Source: Spisula solida (lineage: Eukaryota > Mollusca > Bivalvia > Venerida > Mactridae). From it: DNA of 64,000 nt. The notes beneath the pieces were generated by a model. It was not told where the DNA came from, ran no database searches, and saw only the letters and a program-made list of their open reading frames with translations. This document shows, piece after piece, positions 1 through 11,150 of this stretch (position 1 is its first letter; every line of letters begins with the position of its first letter). The stretch is from positions 13,722,089-13,786,088 of the forward strand of contig OX365956.1 in the NCBI GenBank assembly GCA_947247005.1. Direction: 5' to 3'. Both the position numbers and the translations under genes were made by a program.

Positions 1-389
1 AGCGTAAATTAAGCATTATATACCGTCACAACTAAAAATAACAGTAAGCTTTATGTCTTAGGAGCGGAACATTGACGGATCGAATGTCTATATGGGTTCA
101 ATCTAATGGACCTGTTGTCGATTCGTAATGTTTTTAAAAGCGTTTATTATTTGCCTACTTGCTTGTGTCTGGCATTAAAAGACAGGAGTGGTCAAGTAAA
201 AATGCTGAAGTAGTAAGCAACCCAAGAGAAGAATGATGATGTAATATTTTAAGATATTCATCACTATGACCGGTCTGTACGAATGGTTCCACAAATTGCA
301 CAAACAATAATTGTCTGGTGTGTCCTAACAAAGCCACGGTAAGTCAACATATTGTTTACGTTACCAGGACACATATTGATAAATATATA

Positions 390-1727
390 CGAGGGTTGTT
401 CAAATTGGAATGCAAGTGATGCTATATCTTTCTTGTATCAATGATTTATTTTGAAAATAGTGAGCTGTATATCAAAGATCATTGTATTAGCTTTACATTG
501 ATACCTCACATTTTAAAATCCATTCAGTGTAGCTGTAACAATGCGTGAATTACCATTCTCTACTCGTGTATACTAATGCTTAAATGATTGGGAAAATGTG
601 TTTTTGTCTGACCAAATTCGGTCCCATTTAAGAATCGTTGTAAGTATTCTTAATGCGGGAGCAAATACAATAATTAAAATAACTTGTATGGTGAAATGGT
701 GTCATGTAATGTCTTATTTATCAAATATTTGATAGTTTAAGAAATTTTAAAAGTGATGTAATTTTATTTGGAAATGAACCCGATGCACGCCATTCACACA
801 CCGCAACATACTAGAAAAGGGTTGAGAATATCAAATGTTGTTTGGAAACCGGTGGAGTATTTACAATTAGGCAAGTAGCTCAATGTGTTGGCACACTATT
901 AGGAGCTATTCATAAAATTATCAAACATATTACAAAAAATAGGACGATAAGTATAGTTTGGGTACCCCTATCTGCTTTGAGACGCAAGAACACATGCCCT
1001 TGCAAACTGTCCGAAAATAAGTTAAAACCAGTTTCTAGATAAAAAAAGTCGATTGTTTGCAAATGTAATGACCACAAACGAGACACGGGTTGAATTTGTC
1101 ACCCATGCGACATATCCATAAACAAATATGGGCCAGCAAAGACAGAACAAAAGTATGCATTGCAACCATAGATGCCTGTAGAAAAGTACACTTATTTCCA
1201 TATAAACCAAGTTTCTACCATTACATTTGATGTATAAAATGGACAATGGGTAAATGTCAAACTTAACAAAGGTAAATACCATCAGAAATTGAAGAAATAA
1301 AATCTACTCAGACAATCGATGCCAAACCAAATATTTGAAGGATGGCATGCTATTGCAGAGCAATGGCCTTCCACCTGCAGCAGCCATTAACGCGACTTTC
1401 TGGGAAGCGTGGAGGTTCTTGAGCTTTCCGATCATCCCTATTTGTCAAGCATTGTCCCTTGTAATATTTATTTCAAACTACTCTTAAATTGCATTGTCGG
1501 AAAACATATATAAGGTACGTTAAGATCTCGGTTTGGCTCATGTCCAGTATATGCAGAATGTACATAGGTTTGATAATAAAATCGCATTTTAAAAACGGAA
1601 TAACTGAAGGAAACTTCGCATATATAGCAGAGATTAATACTGTAATAGGATCAAATGCTTGTTTCATTAGAATATATAAATGATACTTTTTATGGGCTTA
1701 GTTGCATTCCAATTTGAACAACCCTCG
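390..1727 (+). mobile_element. Decayed mariner-like DNA transposon, 1338 bp, with TA target duplication
   Basis: The ends are perfect inverted repeats of 26 bp that begin CGAGGGTTGTTCAAATTGGA at 390 and run to 1727 on the other side. Each end is flanked by TA (388-389 and 1728-1729). Length, TIR size and TA duplication fit the mariner branch of Tc1/mariner. The same site in block A (about 23210-23235) reads ATATACTAGTATT with a single TA and no element, so insertion postdates the duplication. The interior carries transposase-like text with stops, so the copy is dead. Confidence 0.85.
842..1460 (+). pseudogene. Broken mariner transposase remnant
   Basis: A 66-codon open stretch from 842 contains TIRQVAQCVG, then IHKII and WVP. 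This is the order seen in the helix-turn-helix and linker part of mariner transposases (TVRQIAEEVG..., then a WVP motif). Further on, about 1075-1095, a DETRVE-like string resembles the first catalytic D region (GDETW), and near 1405-1440 a VEVLE..HPY string resembles the stretch before the later catalytic residues. Stops and frameshifts separate these pieces. Assignment rests on motif order and on the surrounding TIRs; no functional protein is expected. Confidence 0.6.
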
Positions 1728-2094
1728 TACTAGTATTCTATTCTTATAAACCGTTTCCTGTATGGTTGAATTGAAGTTTATCATATTATATACTAGTTCG
1801 AGTTACGCTTTGAACCACTGCATACACATATGGACACTATTATATTGCGCTGTGTACAGAACGTATCGACAAAAAGTCGTAAGCCTCCTGTAAACAATGC
1901 CTGACAATAAATTATTTACAGGAAACGTCTTGGAAAATGTTCCATTTTCATGTATTGAAACATAATTGAGTCGACCACGCATATTACAAATGTGGACACT
2001 TCAATTTCCGTACACGTAAGAGAAACGCTTATTTTTTCCTACTTATCTATCTAGAGGCATTATCTTCAGAGTCCTACACTGACATTGTTTCTTC

Positions 2095-2147
2095 TGTGCG
2101 TGTGCGTGCGCGTGTGCTTGCGCGTGTGCTTGCGTGTGTGTGTGTAT
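2095..2147. repeat. GT/GC-rich microsatellite
   Basis: An irregular (GT)n tract with GCGT and CTTGCGTG interruptions. It sits in Y0 only; the matching places in the other Y copies lack it. Confidence 0.85.
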
Positions 2148-2313
2148 TTAATACTGACATTGTTTCTACTTGCTGGCTGCCTCATACATTGAAGAGTTGT
2201 ACAATAGAATATCTCTTATGTGCATTGTTAATTTTATTTAAATCGTGTATACTCAACATCGGGTGAGTAGCACCGTGTATAAGAGTTAATTACCAATGTG
2301 GTAGAAACTCGTC

Positions 2314-2380
2314 AAGGCGGTCGGCTAGCTCCTGTAAACGAAGGGTCCTTTGTTCATGCCCCGGTTCACCCAACGTAAAA
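2314..2380 (+). repeat. tRNA-like relic inside the Y unit
   Basis: The text GCTAGCTCCTGTAAACGAAG followed by a CCCCGGTTCACCC stretch resembles the A-box and T-arm of a tRNA-derived SINE head. The same block recurs in the other Y units at about 23510-23570 and 31970-32034, where the T-arm reads TTGGTTCGTGCCC and CAGGGTTCGTGCC. It is therefore an old passenger of the unit and not a working tRNA. Confidence 0.45.
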
Positions 2381-2839
2381 AATTACATTACACCCTTAGA
2401 ACGTGCCAAGGAGTTCTGAAACTTCAATTAATTCGAGGATGAATTCTTAGAAGGAGGGAGTGTATATGTAGAACTGTTTATAGGATTTAATGACAAATAT
2501 GGTAGTAAATTACATGTATAACTAATACATATTTATATCAAATTTAGCCACTGATTGTTTGTTTGGCCACGTGCCATTCTGCTTGTTTTTCCCATTATTC
2601 ATGCTTGTGACATGTGGCGAGAAGCCGTCTTCACAGAGTGAGCGTTCAATGTCATATTTAACTTAATGAATTTCTAGTACATGTTACTTGATAAAGATAA
2701 CTATATATGTTCTTTTACAGATTTACTTGTCTATGATATTTCGCTACATACACTACATGTATGCTCACCATTGCCGTACGTAAACATACGATAATTTCCG
2801 ACCAGTCACTTTGTAAATAATCTGAATGGAACAACCCTT

Positions 2840-3285
2840 AAGTGCACATCAACTTTCACCTACCTTGGTATCACTATATCATCAGATGGGGGTGCTGACG
2901 AAGACACTAAAAGCCAGAATAAGGAAAAGCAAAAAACATGATTTGGAAAACATCAGAAAGAACACTAAACTGACACTATACAACAGCTGTGTACTAACTG
3001 CATGTACAAACTAAAACAATAGTCATGAGAACAATCCTGAAAAGAAAACGCTGACGATGGATCGCAAACCTCCAGACGACATTACAAGAGTGGCTCTCCG
3101 ATGGACCCCTGAAGGAAAAGGAAAAGAGGACGCCCTAAAACAACCTGGAAATGTACTGTGGAGGCCGAGATGACTGAGATTGGTTTGGCCTTGGGAAGAA
3201 GTGGGAAAAAGAGAAAAGAACAAAGGAGAAGAGTGGAAAGCTCTAGTCCTTGTCATATGTGTCTCCGTGCACAACAAGGAATATG
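2840..3285 (+). pseudogene. Internally deleted non-LTR reverse-transcriptase 3' fragment
   Basis: Translated pieces include FTYLG.TISSDGGADED, NTKLTLYNSCV and, in shifting frames, ITRVAL RWTPEGK..GRPKTTW. These match the C-terminal part of invertebrate non-LTR retrotransposon polyproteins, where the order is a YLGS..SSDGG stretch, LYNSCV, RWIGHVLR, then GKRK.GRPKTTWRRT. Compared with the copy at 9180-9905 about 350 bases are missing, including the AECW and RWIGHVLR parts. Frameshifts and stops make it non-coding. The element clade is not resolved by eye. Confidence 0.75.
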
Positions 3286-4560
3286 TAGGTAGGTGCATGT
3301 ATGAAGTAAACTTTCCACTACATCTGTACTATTCCACATGATTTGATCAGGTTATGTTCAATTCAACATTTGTTTAATTTGCTAACTACACACATGGTAA
3401 GAATCTTAGTTCTAAAGTACTGTTGACGACGCCCAACTATTCACGTACACATGATACAACTAACGTAAAGTGCGTGTATGGCACTTAATAGTTTACCACA
3501 TAATATTATTTTTTGGCAAAGTACGGGTGTTAACCTATGAATAATACACTACGATTATGATTAGTTTTGCAATTCGAAAATTTTCTTCCTACAATATTTT
3601 AAAGGAAGCACGACATCAAATTCCTCCCTTCTCCGATGGCATTTAATATCGTTTTTTTGTTTTAAATAACAGTGTATTGCATGAATAGAGGATATTGCAT
3701 TAGTGCTCATAACATACGAGTTTTATTTTATTAAACTCGTCGAAAAAAACAAACTGACACTCGACGAAGTATCGTGTCATATTATTTTGTCCACTCGTTT
3801 AATTGAACTCGTATGTAATGACCACGAATGTGAGATTCTATCTATCACATAAACCTAAGGGAACGATCATTAGTTTTCAGAATGATGATGTATGCTGCAT
3901 GGGTTTCAACCAAAAACTTAGCGACAAAGTAATCGCGACGTTTTTACGACGTTTGTATTATCATGGGCCGACCAATGCATGGATTGGCTTACGTCACGTC
4001 AAAATAAATTATATATATATTGCCGACTCTTGGAGTGCCGAACGATATTTCTTTCCGGCACAGCTTTACGACACTGCTAGATCGCAGGTTATATGATAAC
4101 TCACATGTATTGTCTTCATATGTTGCAAATGTTTGTATTTGAATGAGCATCGTGAATTTAATGTTCGGTGGTTTTTTAACGAAGTCCAGCCATCTATTTT
4201 AGTGTTCCAATCAAACAGTTTTGAAGTGAACTAAGATGCATGCTTGCCAATATATTTATTTTGTGACCGTTCTGTTTCCAACACCGTTGTTATACAGAGT
4301 ACAAGTGTTTTACAATAAAAAGACACGTTAGTACATTTACATGTAATTATGAATAAATTTTAACCAGTTCAATATACTGTGAGGAATTATGTGTACATAA
4401 TTGTCAGTGATTTGATGGGTCAAATTTGAGGGCTTTTTTAATTGAGGGTATAACAGTACTTCAAACAAAACATCGGAAGTTGTCCTTCAATACTAACCTT
4501 ATTAATTGTTTTAACTTGGGGATGCTTTTCCTGTACTTGATGTAATTATTCTTTTTATTT
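3286..4560 (+). repeat. Retrotransposon-linked duplicated segment, copy 1
   Basis: Aligns almost end to end with 9905-11150 at an offset of about 6.6 kb (3296/9915, 3700/10330, 4460/11050). Divergence is visible as many single-base changes and short indels. Part of it recurs at 39520-39897. Confidence 0.8.
3700..4100. mobile_element. Foldback-type element with CATACGAGTT arms
   Basis: The arm ACATACGAGTTTTATTTTAT near 3712 is answered by the opposite orientation, TTTAATTGAACTCGTATGT, near 3798. A GACACTCGACGAAG / CGTGTCATATT stretch lies between. The following AT-rich tail holds TTGGAGTGCCGAACGATATT at about 4029. Related copies occur at 10330-10700 and 39550-39895, which suggests a non-autonomous inverted-repeat element. 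Confidence 0.5.
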
Positions 4561-5470
4561 ATGATGTGTCTTTGCTTGTCTCGTCGACTATCGGACATCA
4601 CAACAAGGTCGTGTGCTACTTGTACACCAAGAGGATATCGCTGGCTTAGAATTAGAAGGTAGTAAGTACTTATAAGACAAGTGCATATTCATCGCTTCAT
4701 CGTAAGAGGTCGTGTTGACCAAACTGAAGTTTAAAAGGCTTGTTTTTCAATAATAAAAGAACAACTAGTTTTCAAACAGTTTTTCATGGTTTTCTCAAAA
4801 TATTGAGTTTGTACTTACAACCTTCTGATTCTAAGCCAGCGATATGCGCACATTGTCGTAGTGATCCAATTCGTGTAATATACGCTGAATATTTGAAGAA
4901 ACTAGTTTGACCAAGCAGTACAAATATGCTAGTCCGCGTCCAAAAAATGGCCCGGGTGAATAAAATCTGCCCAAACTAGGGTTTCAAACCAAGGAAGTCT
5001 GACTGGTGTGTCCGTACTCGACCATAAACGCTAGACAGACTCTTTGTGACAAATCAGTAGAGTACCTAATGTATGCACAGTATGATACCAATAAACAACA
5101 CAATGCACAGTGTGTGGTTTTAATTCATAATAGTTGCCTCAAGCATAGTTAATACATCCTACAAATATTTGCATTGTTGGAACTTAATTAAACGTCTTTC
5201 GTACTTCGTGTTCGCCATTAGAGAAATTAATTGCTTTATCGCACTGTTATATCAGACAATGTGTTTTCTATCTAGTTTTATTAGATTTCAAATGGTAAAC
5301 AAATAAATCTTCTCTTTCTATTTGATTTGTGGGAATCGATTTGCTGATAGAAATGACAGTTTTACAATGTATGGGACGCCTGAATCGTCGTGTTTATTCA
5401 TGATATGATACTGTAACTTTTGGAAATTAACGTTCTATATGTATGTTCAATTGAATTTCGCACATAATAA
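4561..5470. repeat. Stretch with a long-armed hairpin (4629-4849); otherwise unique
   Basis: The arm ATATCGCTGGCTTAGAATTA at about 4635 pairs with TTCTGATTCTAAGCCAGCGA at about 4825, separated by about 150 bases. The loop contains GTTGACCAAACTGAAGTT, which recurs near 50950. This fits a small non-autonomous inverted-repeat element. From 4860 to 5470 I see nothing recognisable. Confidence 0.5.
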
Positions 5471-5471
5471 T

Positions 5472-5560
5472 ACAGTAAAACCTCGGTAATACGAGCAGTG
5501 ATTATTCGAGCAACCGGCCTAATTCGAGCAAGTCCCGGCGAATATGCCCTTTATTGTACA
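5472..5560 (+). mobile_element. pogo/Tigger-like terminal sequence (single end)
   Basis: TACAGTAAAACCTCGGTAAT at 5472, followed by ACGAGCAGTGATTATTCGAG, matches the well-known CAGTAAAACCTCG terminus of pogo/Tigger-type elements and their derivatives. A TA lies directly outside. I could not find the opposite terminus nearby, so this is a solo end or a truncated copy. Confidence 0.6.
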
Positions 5561-5564
5561 TTAA

Positions 5565-5870
5565 TTAATAATAGTGGTAATAATAAAGACTTTATTTAAA
5601 GAGGTAACACACAGTAACCTGATCACATTAAACAATACAGTGTACAGTCATTTCAACTCCATGCGGAAGCGGTTGCAGCACCCAGCTACCCATGTAAGTG
5701 ACATACACAGAACTCACTATGCAGAATCTCTAAAAAGGATTTTGCAAGCAAGACTGTTTAGTTTACACTTCACAGTTTTCTTATGTAATGAGATAATACC
5801 GATCAAGAGTAAGTTTAGATCAATAATGGTTATAGGTCGTTTGTTAGATAACAAATAGTATCAATTTTAA
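5565..5870 (-). mobile_element. Probable non-LTR retrotransposon 3' end
   Basis: Read on the minus strand the segment ends in AAATAAAGTCTTTATTATTA, a polyadenylation-like signal followed by a short TTATTA tail. This is typical of 3' ends of several invertebrate LINE families. A similar tail lies at 43655-43690. The 94-codon plus-strand ORF across it (5574-5858) is antisense to this tail and is not taken as a gene. Confidence 0.45.
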
Positions 5871-7541
5871 ATGACTTAAAAATTTCGGGCAAAATTAGTA
5901 TAGCAAAATAATAACAGCCTACCTACTAACATTCCAATTATCATAATGTTTCATTAATTATTAAAAAAGTTGTGTTCTTTGATATAATTAAAATCAATTG
6001 ATTATGGTCCTCTTATCGCCGGGAGGCAATCTAGCATTCCGTTGACGATTAACTATCATTTATTTACCGTTACAATCGCTGGTGCATTAGATTAACTCGC
6101 TTTCGTCTGTACAATGAACATTTTAAGGCCCGTATACCTACATAAAACGTTTGCAAATGTACGAATTTGAATACATAATGATGATATTTTGTTTGTTGCA
6201 TTACTAATGTGAATACATTAACTAGTACATTAGTAAAATACTGTATTTGTGAAAGATCTGGAAGGTTTTTAAGTTGTGTGACGTAAGTATGCAACAAACA
6301 GAGATAATTTCAACTGCAATGTTATCACAGACGTTCTGATTACTTATACTAAAGCCAATACGAACACAAAAAGGATTAAAAATAATTTAGTTTGAATCGT
6401 TCAAGTGCATACATTTGTAGAATATTTTTAATCAAGTGGGAAAAAACAATAGTGGATGTATTACTAATTGCATAATTTGTATAACCCCTTACACGGTCAT
6501 GTTTTGTAGCTTGAGTTGTTGTTTTGTATAGTTTTGCAATTGTAAGATACGTCTGTTGTAACATGTATGAAAATTAATGTATGATACGTTTAGGATCACA
6601 TAAAAATATGTACTTCATATGCTTTTCATCATGTACAATAAAGATCACGAAACTTTTTCTTCCGAATACAGCGTTCCATAGTTTTTGTCATTTCTTTCGT
6701 TGTTACGTGACAACAAGTACGGTATGGTATAAAGTTCTGATCAATAGTTCCGTGATGGATTCATCTATTTTTAGTGATACTTGGTTTAAATGATAATAGC
6801 GGACATTGCATCAAATTGACAGTTATAGAGAGCTATATATCATGTTCGGTAATCTCAAAGGATAGGGTAGAACTGTCGACTGACAGGATACAAAATCTGA
6901 AATAGACAATTTCTATATCGGTTATTGAAAATACAGCCTAACTGTTGTAAGTTTATGAATATATCAAGAACAAGATACTGTATAAGTTGTTCAGTTAGCG
7001 ACGTAGGAATATCGGCGAATTTCGAGAAATTATATAATTCGCTAACAAAATATTATTTGATCTAGAGTAAATTGGTGCTAACAAAGAGCCCTACATACAA
7101 ATTTTAGAATTCGCAAATACTTACACGTTAATTGTCTGAAATTCAAAGACCGCTAACATTTTGACGCGCGAAAATATCCACCTATACAGTAATTGCGGTG
7201 TGCGAGGTATCGGATATTCTGTGGATTGTTTTATTCGAGTGATTGAACATTCAATATATTTAATCGGTCCATTGACCTGAATGTTAGATTGATCTATTGC
7301 CGGATTGATCGATTTAATTATTATATGTTGTTAGGACAGACGTTCATTTATCACTTTCTGTCATTAATGCGTTTACGTAGCAAATAGGTACCTCGGGGAT
7401 ATTGTGGAAGTTTAACGTGTTACCGATCATGCACCATTGCTCGGAAATGTTGTGAAACATAACTTCTGTGCAAAAAGTGATACTGTTATATACAATATAA
7501 TCGATACTTGTATTGTTCTTTTGTACATTTTTGATGTTCTT
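5871..7541. other. Unique AT-rich DNA, no gene seen
   Basis: No exon with good splice signals was found. Within it, about 6970-7195 begins ATACTGTATAAGTTG and ends CTATACAGTAAT with TTCGCTAAC words inside. This resembles a degenerate inverted-repeat element common in molluscs but is too worn to name. Confidence 0.5.
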
Positions 7542-7735
7542 CTTAGCACTTTGTTGTTTCTGCTGATTCTTAGCGCTTTGTTGTTTCTACTGTTTCTTAG
7601 CGCTTTGTTGTTTCAGCTAATTCATAGCTCTTTAGGGTTTCTGCCAATTCATTTTTGATGTGTTTCTTAGCGCTTTGTTGTTTCTGTTAATTCCTAGCTC
7701 TTACACGTAGTTGTTTCAGCTGATTCTTAGCTTTT
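7542..7735 (+). repeat. 27-bp imperfect tandem repeat, about 7 units
   Basis: The unit is close to CTTAGCGCTTTGTTGTTTCT plus about 7 further bases. The first units (7542, 7569, 7596, 7623) keep a strict 27-bp step, later ones carry insertions. Because 27 is a multiple of three, the 73-codon ORF at 7437-7658 shows a 9-residue LSALLFLLI-type repeat; this is explained by the DNA repeat and is not good evidence of a gene. Confidence 0.8.
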
Positions 7736-9150
7736 CCATGTTAAATTTCATATGTTTTTCTTCTTATTTATCAGAATCATCTTGTTCCCGGCAACCAACC
7801 AATTATTCCCGAAGTACCACATTCTGTCCACTTATTGTTGTCATTATTTCATTTGCCCTTTGTTGTTTTCTAATTGTATCAGTCGACAAAAATGTTTGGT
7901 TGCAGTTTTTATTCCCAAATTTCTGTCCTTATTCTTCATTTTTATCCCGGCCACTATCATGATTATCATTGTGATGTGTACATCTGTGACATTTACACGC
8001 CAGTGGTAAACAGGGTGTATTATGTGAACACTCGTGGTTTTGTGACGTCCATTTATTTTTCTGATCTCTTATACAAACAGATTTACTCTGATCATGTTTA
8101 AACTTGGTGCCAATGTTTATATGCATTGTATTATTATTAAGTTAGATTAAGAGCTCAATTGACCTGATAATTCATTAATATTACTAAGCGTACTGTTTGC
8201 AATTTTGGCTCTCCATGTTTTTGAGCCTTTTGTGTTCGACTGTTTCTGTTGATAGCTTCCTTCCCTCATTGATTTGCTGTTTTCTTTATACTTGTTTCAT
8301 TCCATAACGTATGTTATGCATTATGTCTAAGTTTAAGTATGAGTGATATTGACTATAATAATGCTTTAGCAGGTCGCGTCTTGCTTCTGTAATATAATTT
8401 TCGGGTAGACAAAAAGCATTCACTCGATTCATTTTGCAATATCGACCGGGATACGTGAACAAGAGTTTACTTATACGTACATAGGAATAATTTCTCACAC
8501 GTTCGTTTCTAAGTATTTAATAATTCACCGCTTATCTCCTAATTGGTGAAGAAAGTAGGCGATACTTACTGATCAAAGTAAGTACTGACAATATTAGATC
8601 TTTGATTTGGTTTCCGAGGTAGATAGTTTTTTGGTTATCAGTAAATATTTTATAATGTTAAAGTGAGAGTGGTTGTAGTCGAGTAAGACATAAGAAACTA
8701 AAACCCAGACTAAGGAGCAGCATATCAAACTTGCTTAGAGGTTGTTACTGATGCAGAAAACTGACTTGGTATAAATTGAGTGTAAGAGGAAAGATTAGAG
8801 CACGGTATGTAATAAAAACAGAACAGGAATAAAATGACGCAACGATTGCCTCATTAATGATTAAAACAATATTAACGAGGAAATGACGTCAGAGCTGACA
8901 ATTACCAACATATTTATCATTACCATGGTTAAACGTGGTACTTACGACATAACAACAATTACCTAAACAACACGCTGTATTAGGTCAACATCATGCAATA
9001 CTCATTGACGTATGTTTTGTTCAACAACGTTAGGTCGATACATGTTCTATGTACGTTCTATAAATCTGACGTATTCTATAATATCATTTTATCTTTCAAG
9101 TTTGAAAAACGTGCTTCCAAAAGCCCAAATGCCTCGTTTTATTTACGAAC
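7736..9150. other. Unique AT-rich DNA, no gene seen
   Basis: Several overlapping short ORFs cover 7711-8126 on both strands, rich in F, I and C with no family motif. They look like chance frames in T-rich DNA. Nothing else stands out. Confidence 0.5.
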
Positions 9151-9179
9151 ACAATTATTATGATACTGAATTATGTGGC

Positions 9180-9905
9180 AATATATCACAACACACGAAT
9201 CTACTCTCACATCTAGAGACACACATGAAGGATAAAACAAGAAAACTCCAAGAAAATGCCAACAATATCGGCCTGAAAATTAAATCAAGGAAACAGAAGT
9301 AATGCACCTTAGCACAAATGAACCACCAAAAAATTATTATCAACTTTCACTTACCTTGGTAGCACTATATCATCAGATGGGGGTGCTGAATATAAAGACA
9401 TTAAAGCCAGGTTAGGAAAAGCAAGAAATGTATCATAAAACTTAACAACATTCGGAAGACCAGCAACATCAGCAAGAACACTAAACTGAGACTATACAAC
9501 AACTGTGCACTATCAGTTTAACTGTATGGAGCCGAATGTTGGACGATGACTGAGAGGGATGTAAACAGACTATCCAGTTTTCATAACACCTGCCTCTGAA
9601 AGATATCAAAAATAGTCGGTTGCAGGAAAATATCCAACAAAGATTTGTATGTACAAAATAAAACAACATACCTGAGAACAAAGCTGAATAAAAAACGCTG
9701 GCGATGGATTGGACATGTTCTTCGCAAACCCAAGACGACATTACAAGAGTGGCTCCCCGATGGACCCCTGGAGGAAAAAGGAAAAAAGGACGCCCTAAAA
9801 CAACCTGGAGACGTACTGTGGAGGCCAAGATGAATGAGATGGGTTTGGCCCGGGGAAAAAACCTAGTCCTTGTCTTATGTGCCTCCGGGCACAACAAGGA
9901 CTAGG
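9180..9905 (+). pseudogene. Non-LTR reverse-transcriptase C-terminal region, frameshifted
   Basis: Fragments in order are HMKDKTRKLQENANNIGLKI (the thumb-side stretch before KTKVM in such enzymes), FTYLGSTISSDGGAEYKDIK, LYGAECWTMTERDVNRLSSF, KKRWRWIGHVLRKPK and, one frame over, ITRVAPRWTPGGKRKKGRPK with TTWRRTVEAKMNEMG. This matches the C-terminal portion of a widespread invertebrate non-LTR retrotransposon protein. Frameshifts near 9735 and several stops show decay. The 138-codon minus-strand ORF over it is an antisense shadow. It heads the duplicated segment that runs on to 11150. Confidence 0.85.
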
Positions 9906-11150
9906 TAGGGAGGTACATGTTTGAAGTAAATATTCCACTACGTCTATGCGATTCCACATAATTTGATCAGGTTATATTCAATGAAACACTTGTTTAATTT
10001 GATAACTATAAATATGCTAAAAATCTTAGTTTTAACCTACGGTTGTCGACGCCCAACTATACACGTACACATGGTTTAACTAAGGCAAATATTGCGTGTT
10101 TGGCACAACATTTGCTAACACATACTATTATTTCTTTGGCAAAGTGCGGGTGTTAATCTATGAATAATACCTCACGATTATGATATTTTTTGCAATTCGA
10201 ACATTTTCTTCCTACATCAGTTTAAGAGAAGCACGACATCAATTTATCCCTTCTCTGATGGTATTTAATATTGTTTTATTGTTTTAAATATTGCGTTGCA
10301 TAAATACAGGATCTTGCATGATCGAGTGCTCATAACATACCAGTTTTATTTTATCAAACCCGTCGACAAAAACCATATGACACTCGACAAAGTCTCGTGT
10401 CATATTATTTGTCCAATTGTTTAATTAAACTCGTATGTAATGAGCACGAATGTTAGATTCTATTTATCACATAAACCTAAGGGAACGTTCATTAGCGTTC
10501 AAAATGATGATTTATGTAGCTTGGGTTTCAAACAAAAACTTAGCAACAAAGTAAGCGCGACGCTTATACGACGTTAGTATTATCATGAGCCGACCAAGGC
10601 ATGGATTGGCTTACGTCACGTCAAAATAAAGTATATATTTATTGCCGACTTTTGGAGTGCCGAACGATATTTCCGGTACGGTTTTACGACACTGCTAGAT
10701 CACAGGTTATATGATAAATTAAGTTCATTGTCTTCATTCGTTGCAATTGTTTGTATTTGAATGAGCATCGTGAATTTAATGTTTGGTAGCTTTTTAACGA
10801 AGTCCAGCCATCTATTATATTGTTCAATTTGAATCAAACAGTTTTGAAGTGAGCTAAGACTGAACCTTGCCTTTATCTTTATTGTTGTACAGACTTCACG
10901 TGTTGTACAATAAAAAGTCTCGTTAGTACATACATGTATATGTAATTGGGAATATAATCAGTTTAATAAAACTGTGAAGAAGAATGTGTACATAATTGTC
11001 AGTACTTCGCCGGATCAAACTTAAGGATCTAACAGTACTTCAAACGGAACATCGGAAGTTGCCATTCAATACTAACCTTATTAATTGTTTGTACTTGGTG
11101 AAGGTTTTTCCTGTACTTGATGTAATTATTCCAGCACACTGCTAACTTTC
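9906..11150 (+). repeat. Retrotransposon-linked duplicated segment, copy 2
   Basis: Homologous to 3286-4560 throughout, including the CATACGAGTT inverted-repeat portion at 10330-10700. The shared block begins inside the reverse-transcriptase remnants, so the retrotransposon tail and about 1.2 kb of flank were copied together. Confidence 0.8.

Larger units (their letters stand above)
1..2815 (+). repeat. Y-type duplicated unit, copy Y0 (truncated at left edge)
   Basis: This stretch is homologous to about 21585-24010 (Y in block A) and 30990-32530 (Y in block B). Shared landmarks are the GTTGTCGATTCGT text near 115, 21750 and 31150, and the ACAATAAATTATTTACAGG word at 1904, 23387 and 31614. 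It breaks off at about 2815, inside text that continues in block A at 23970, where a retrotransposon-bearing segment begins. I see no gene in it apart from the mariner remnant. Confidence 0.8.

Noticed and set aside
5574..5858. 94-codon plus-strand ORF
   Set aside because: It is antisense to a probable retrotransposon 3' tail with its polyadenylation-like signal; no motif.
9481..9897. 138-codon minus-strand ORF
   Set aside because: It is antisense to the reverse-transcriptase remnant on the plus strand.
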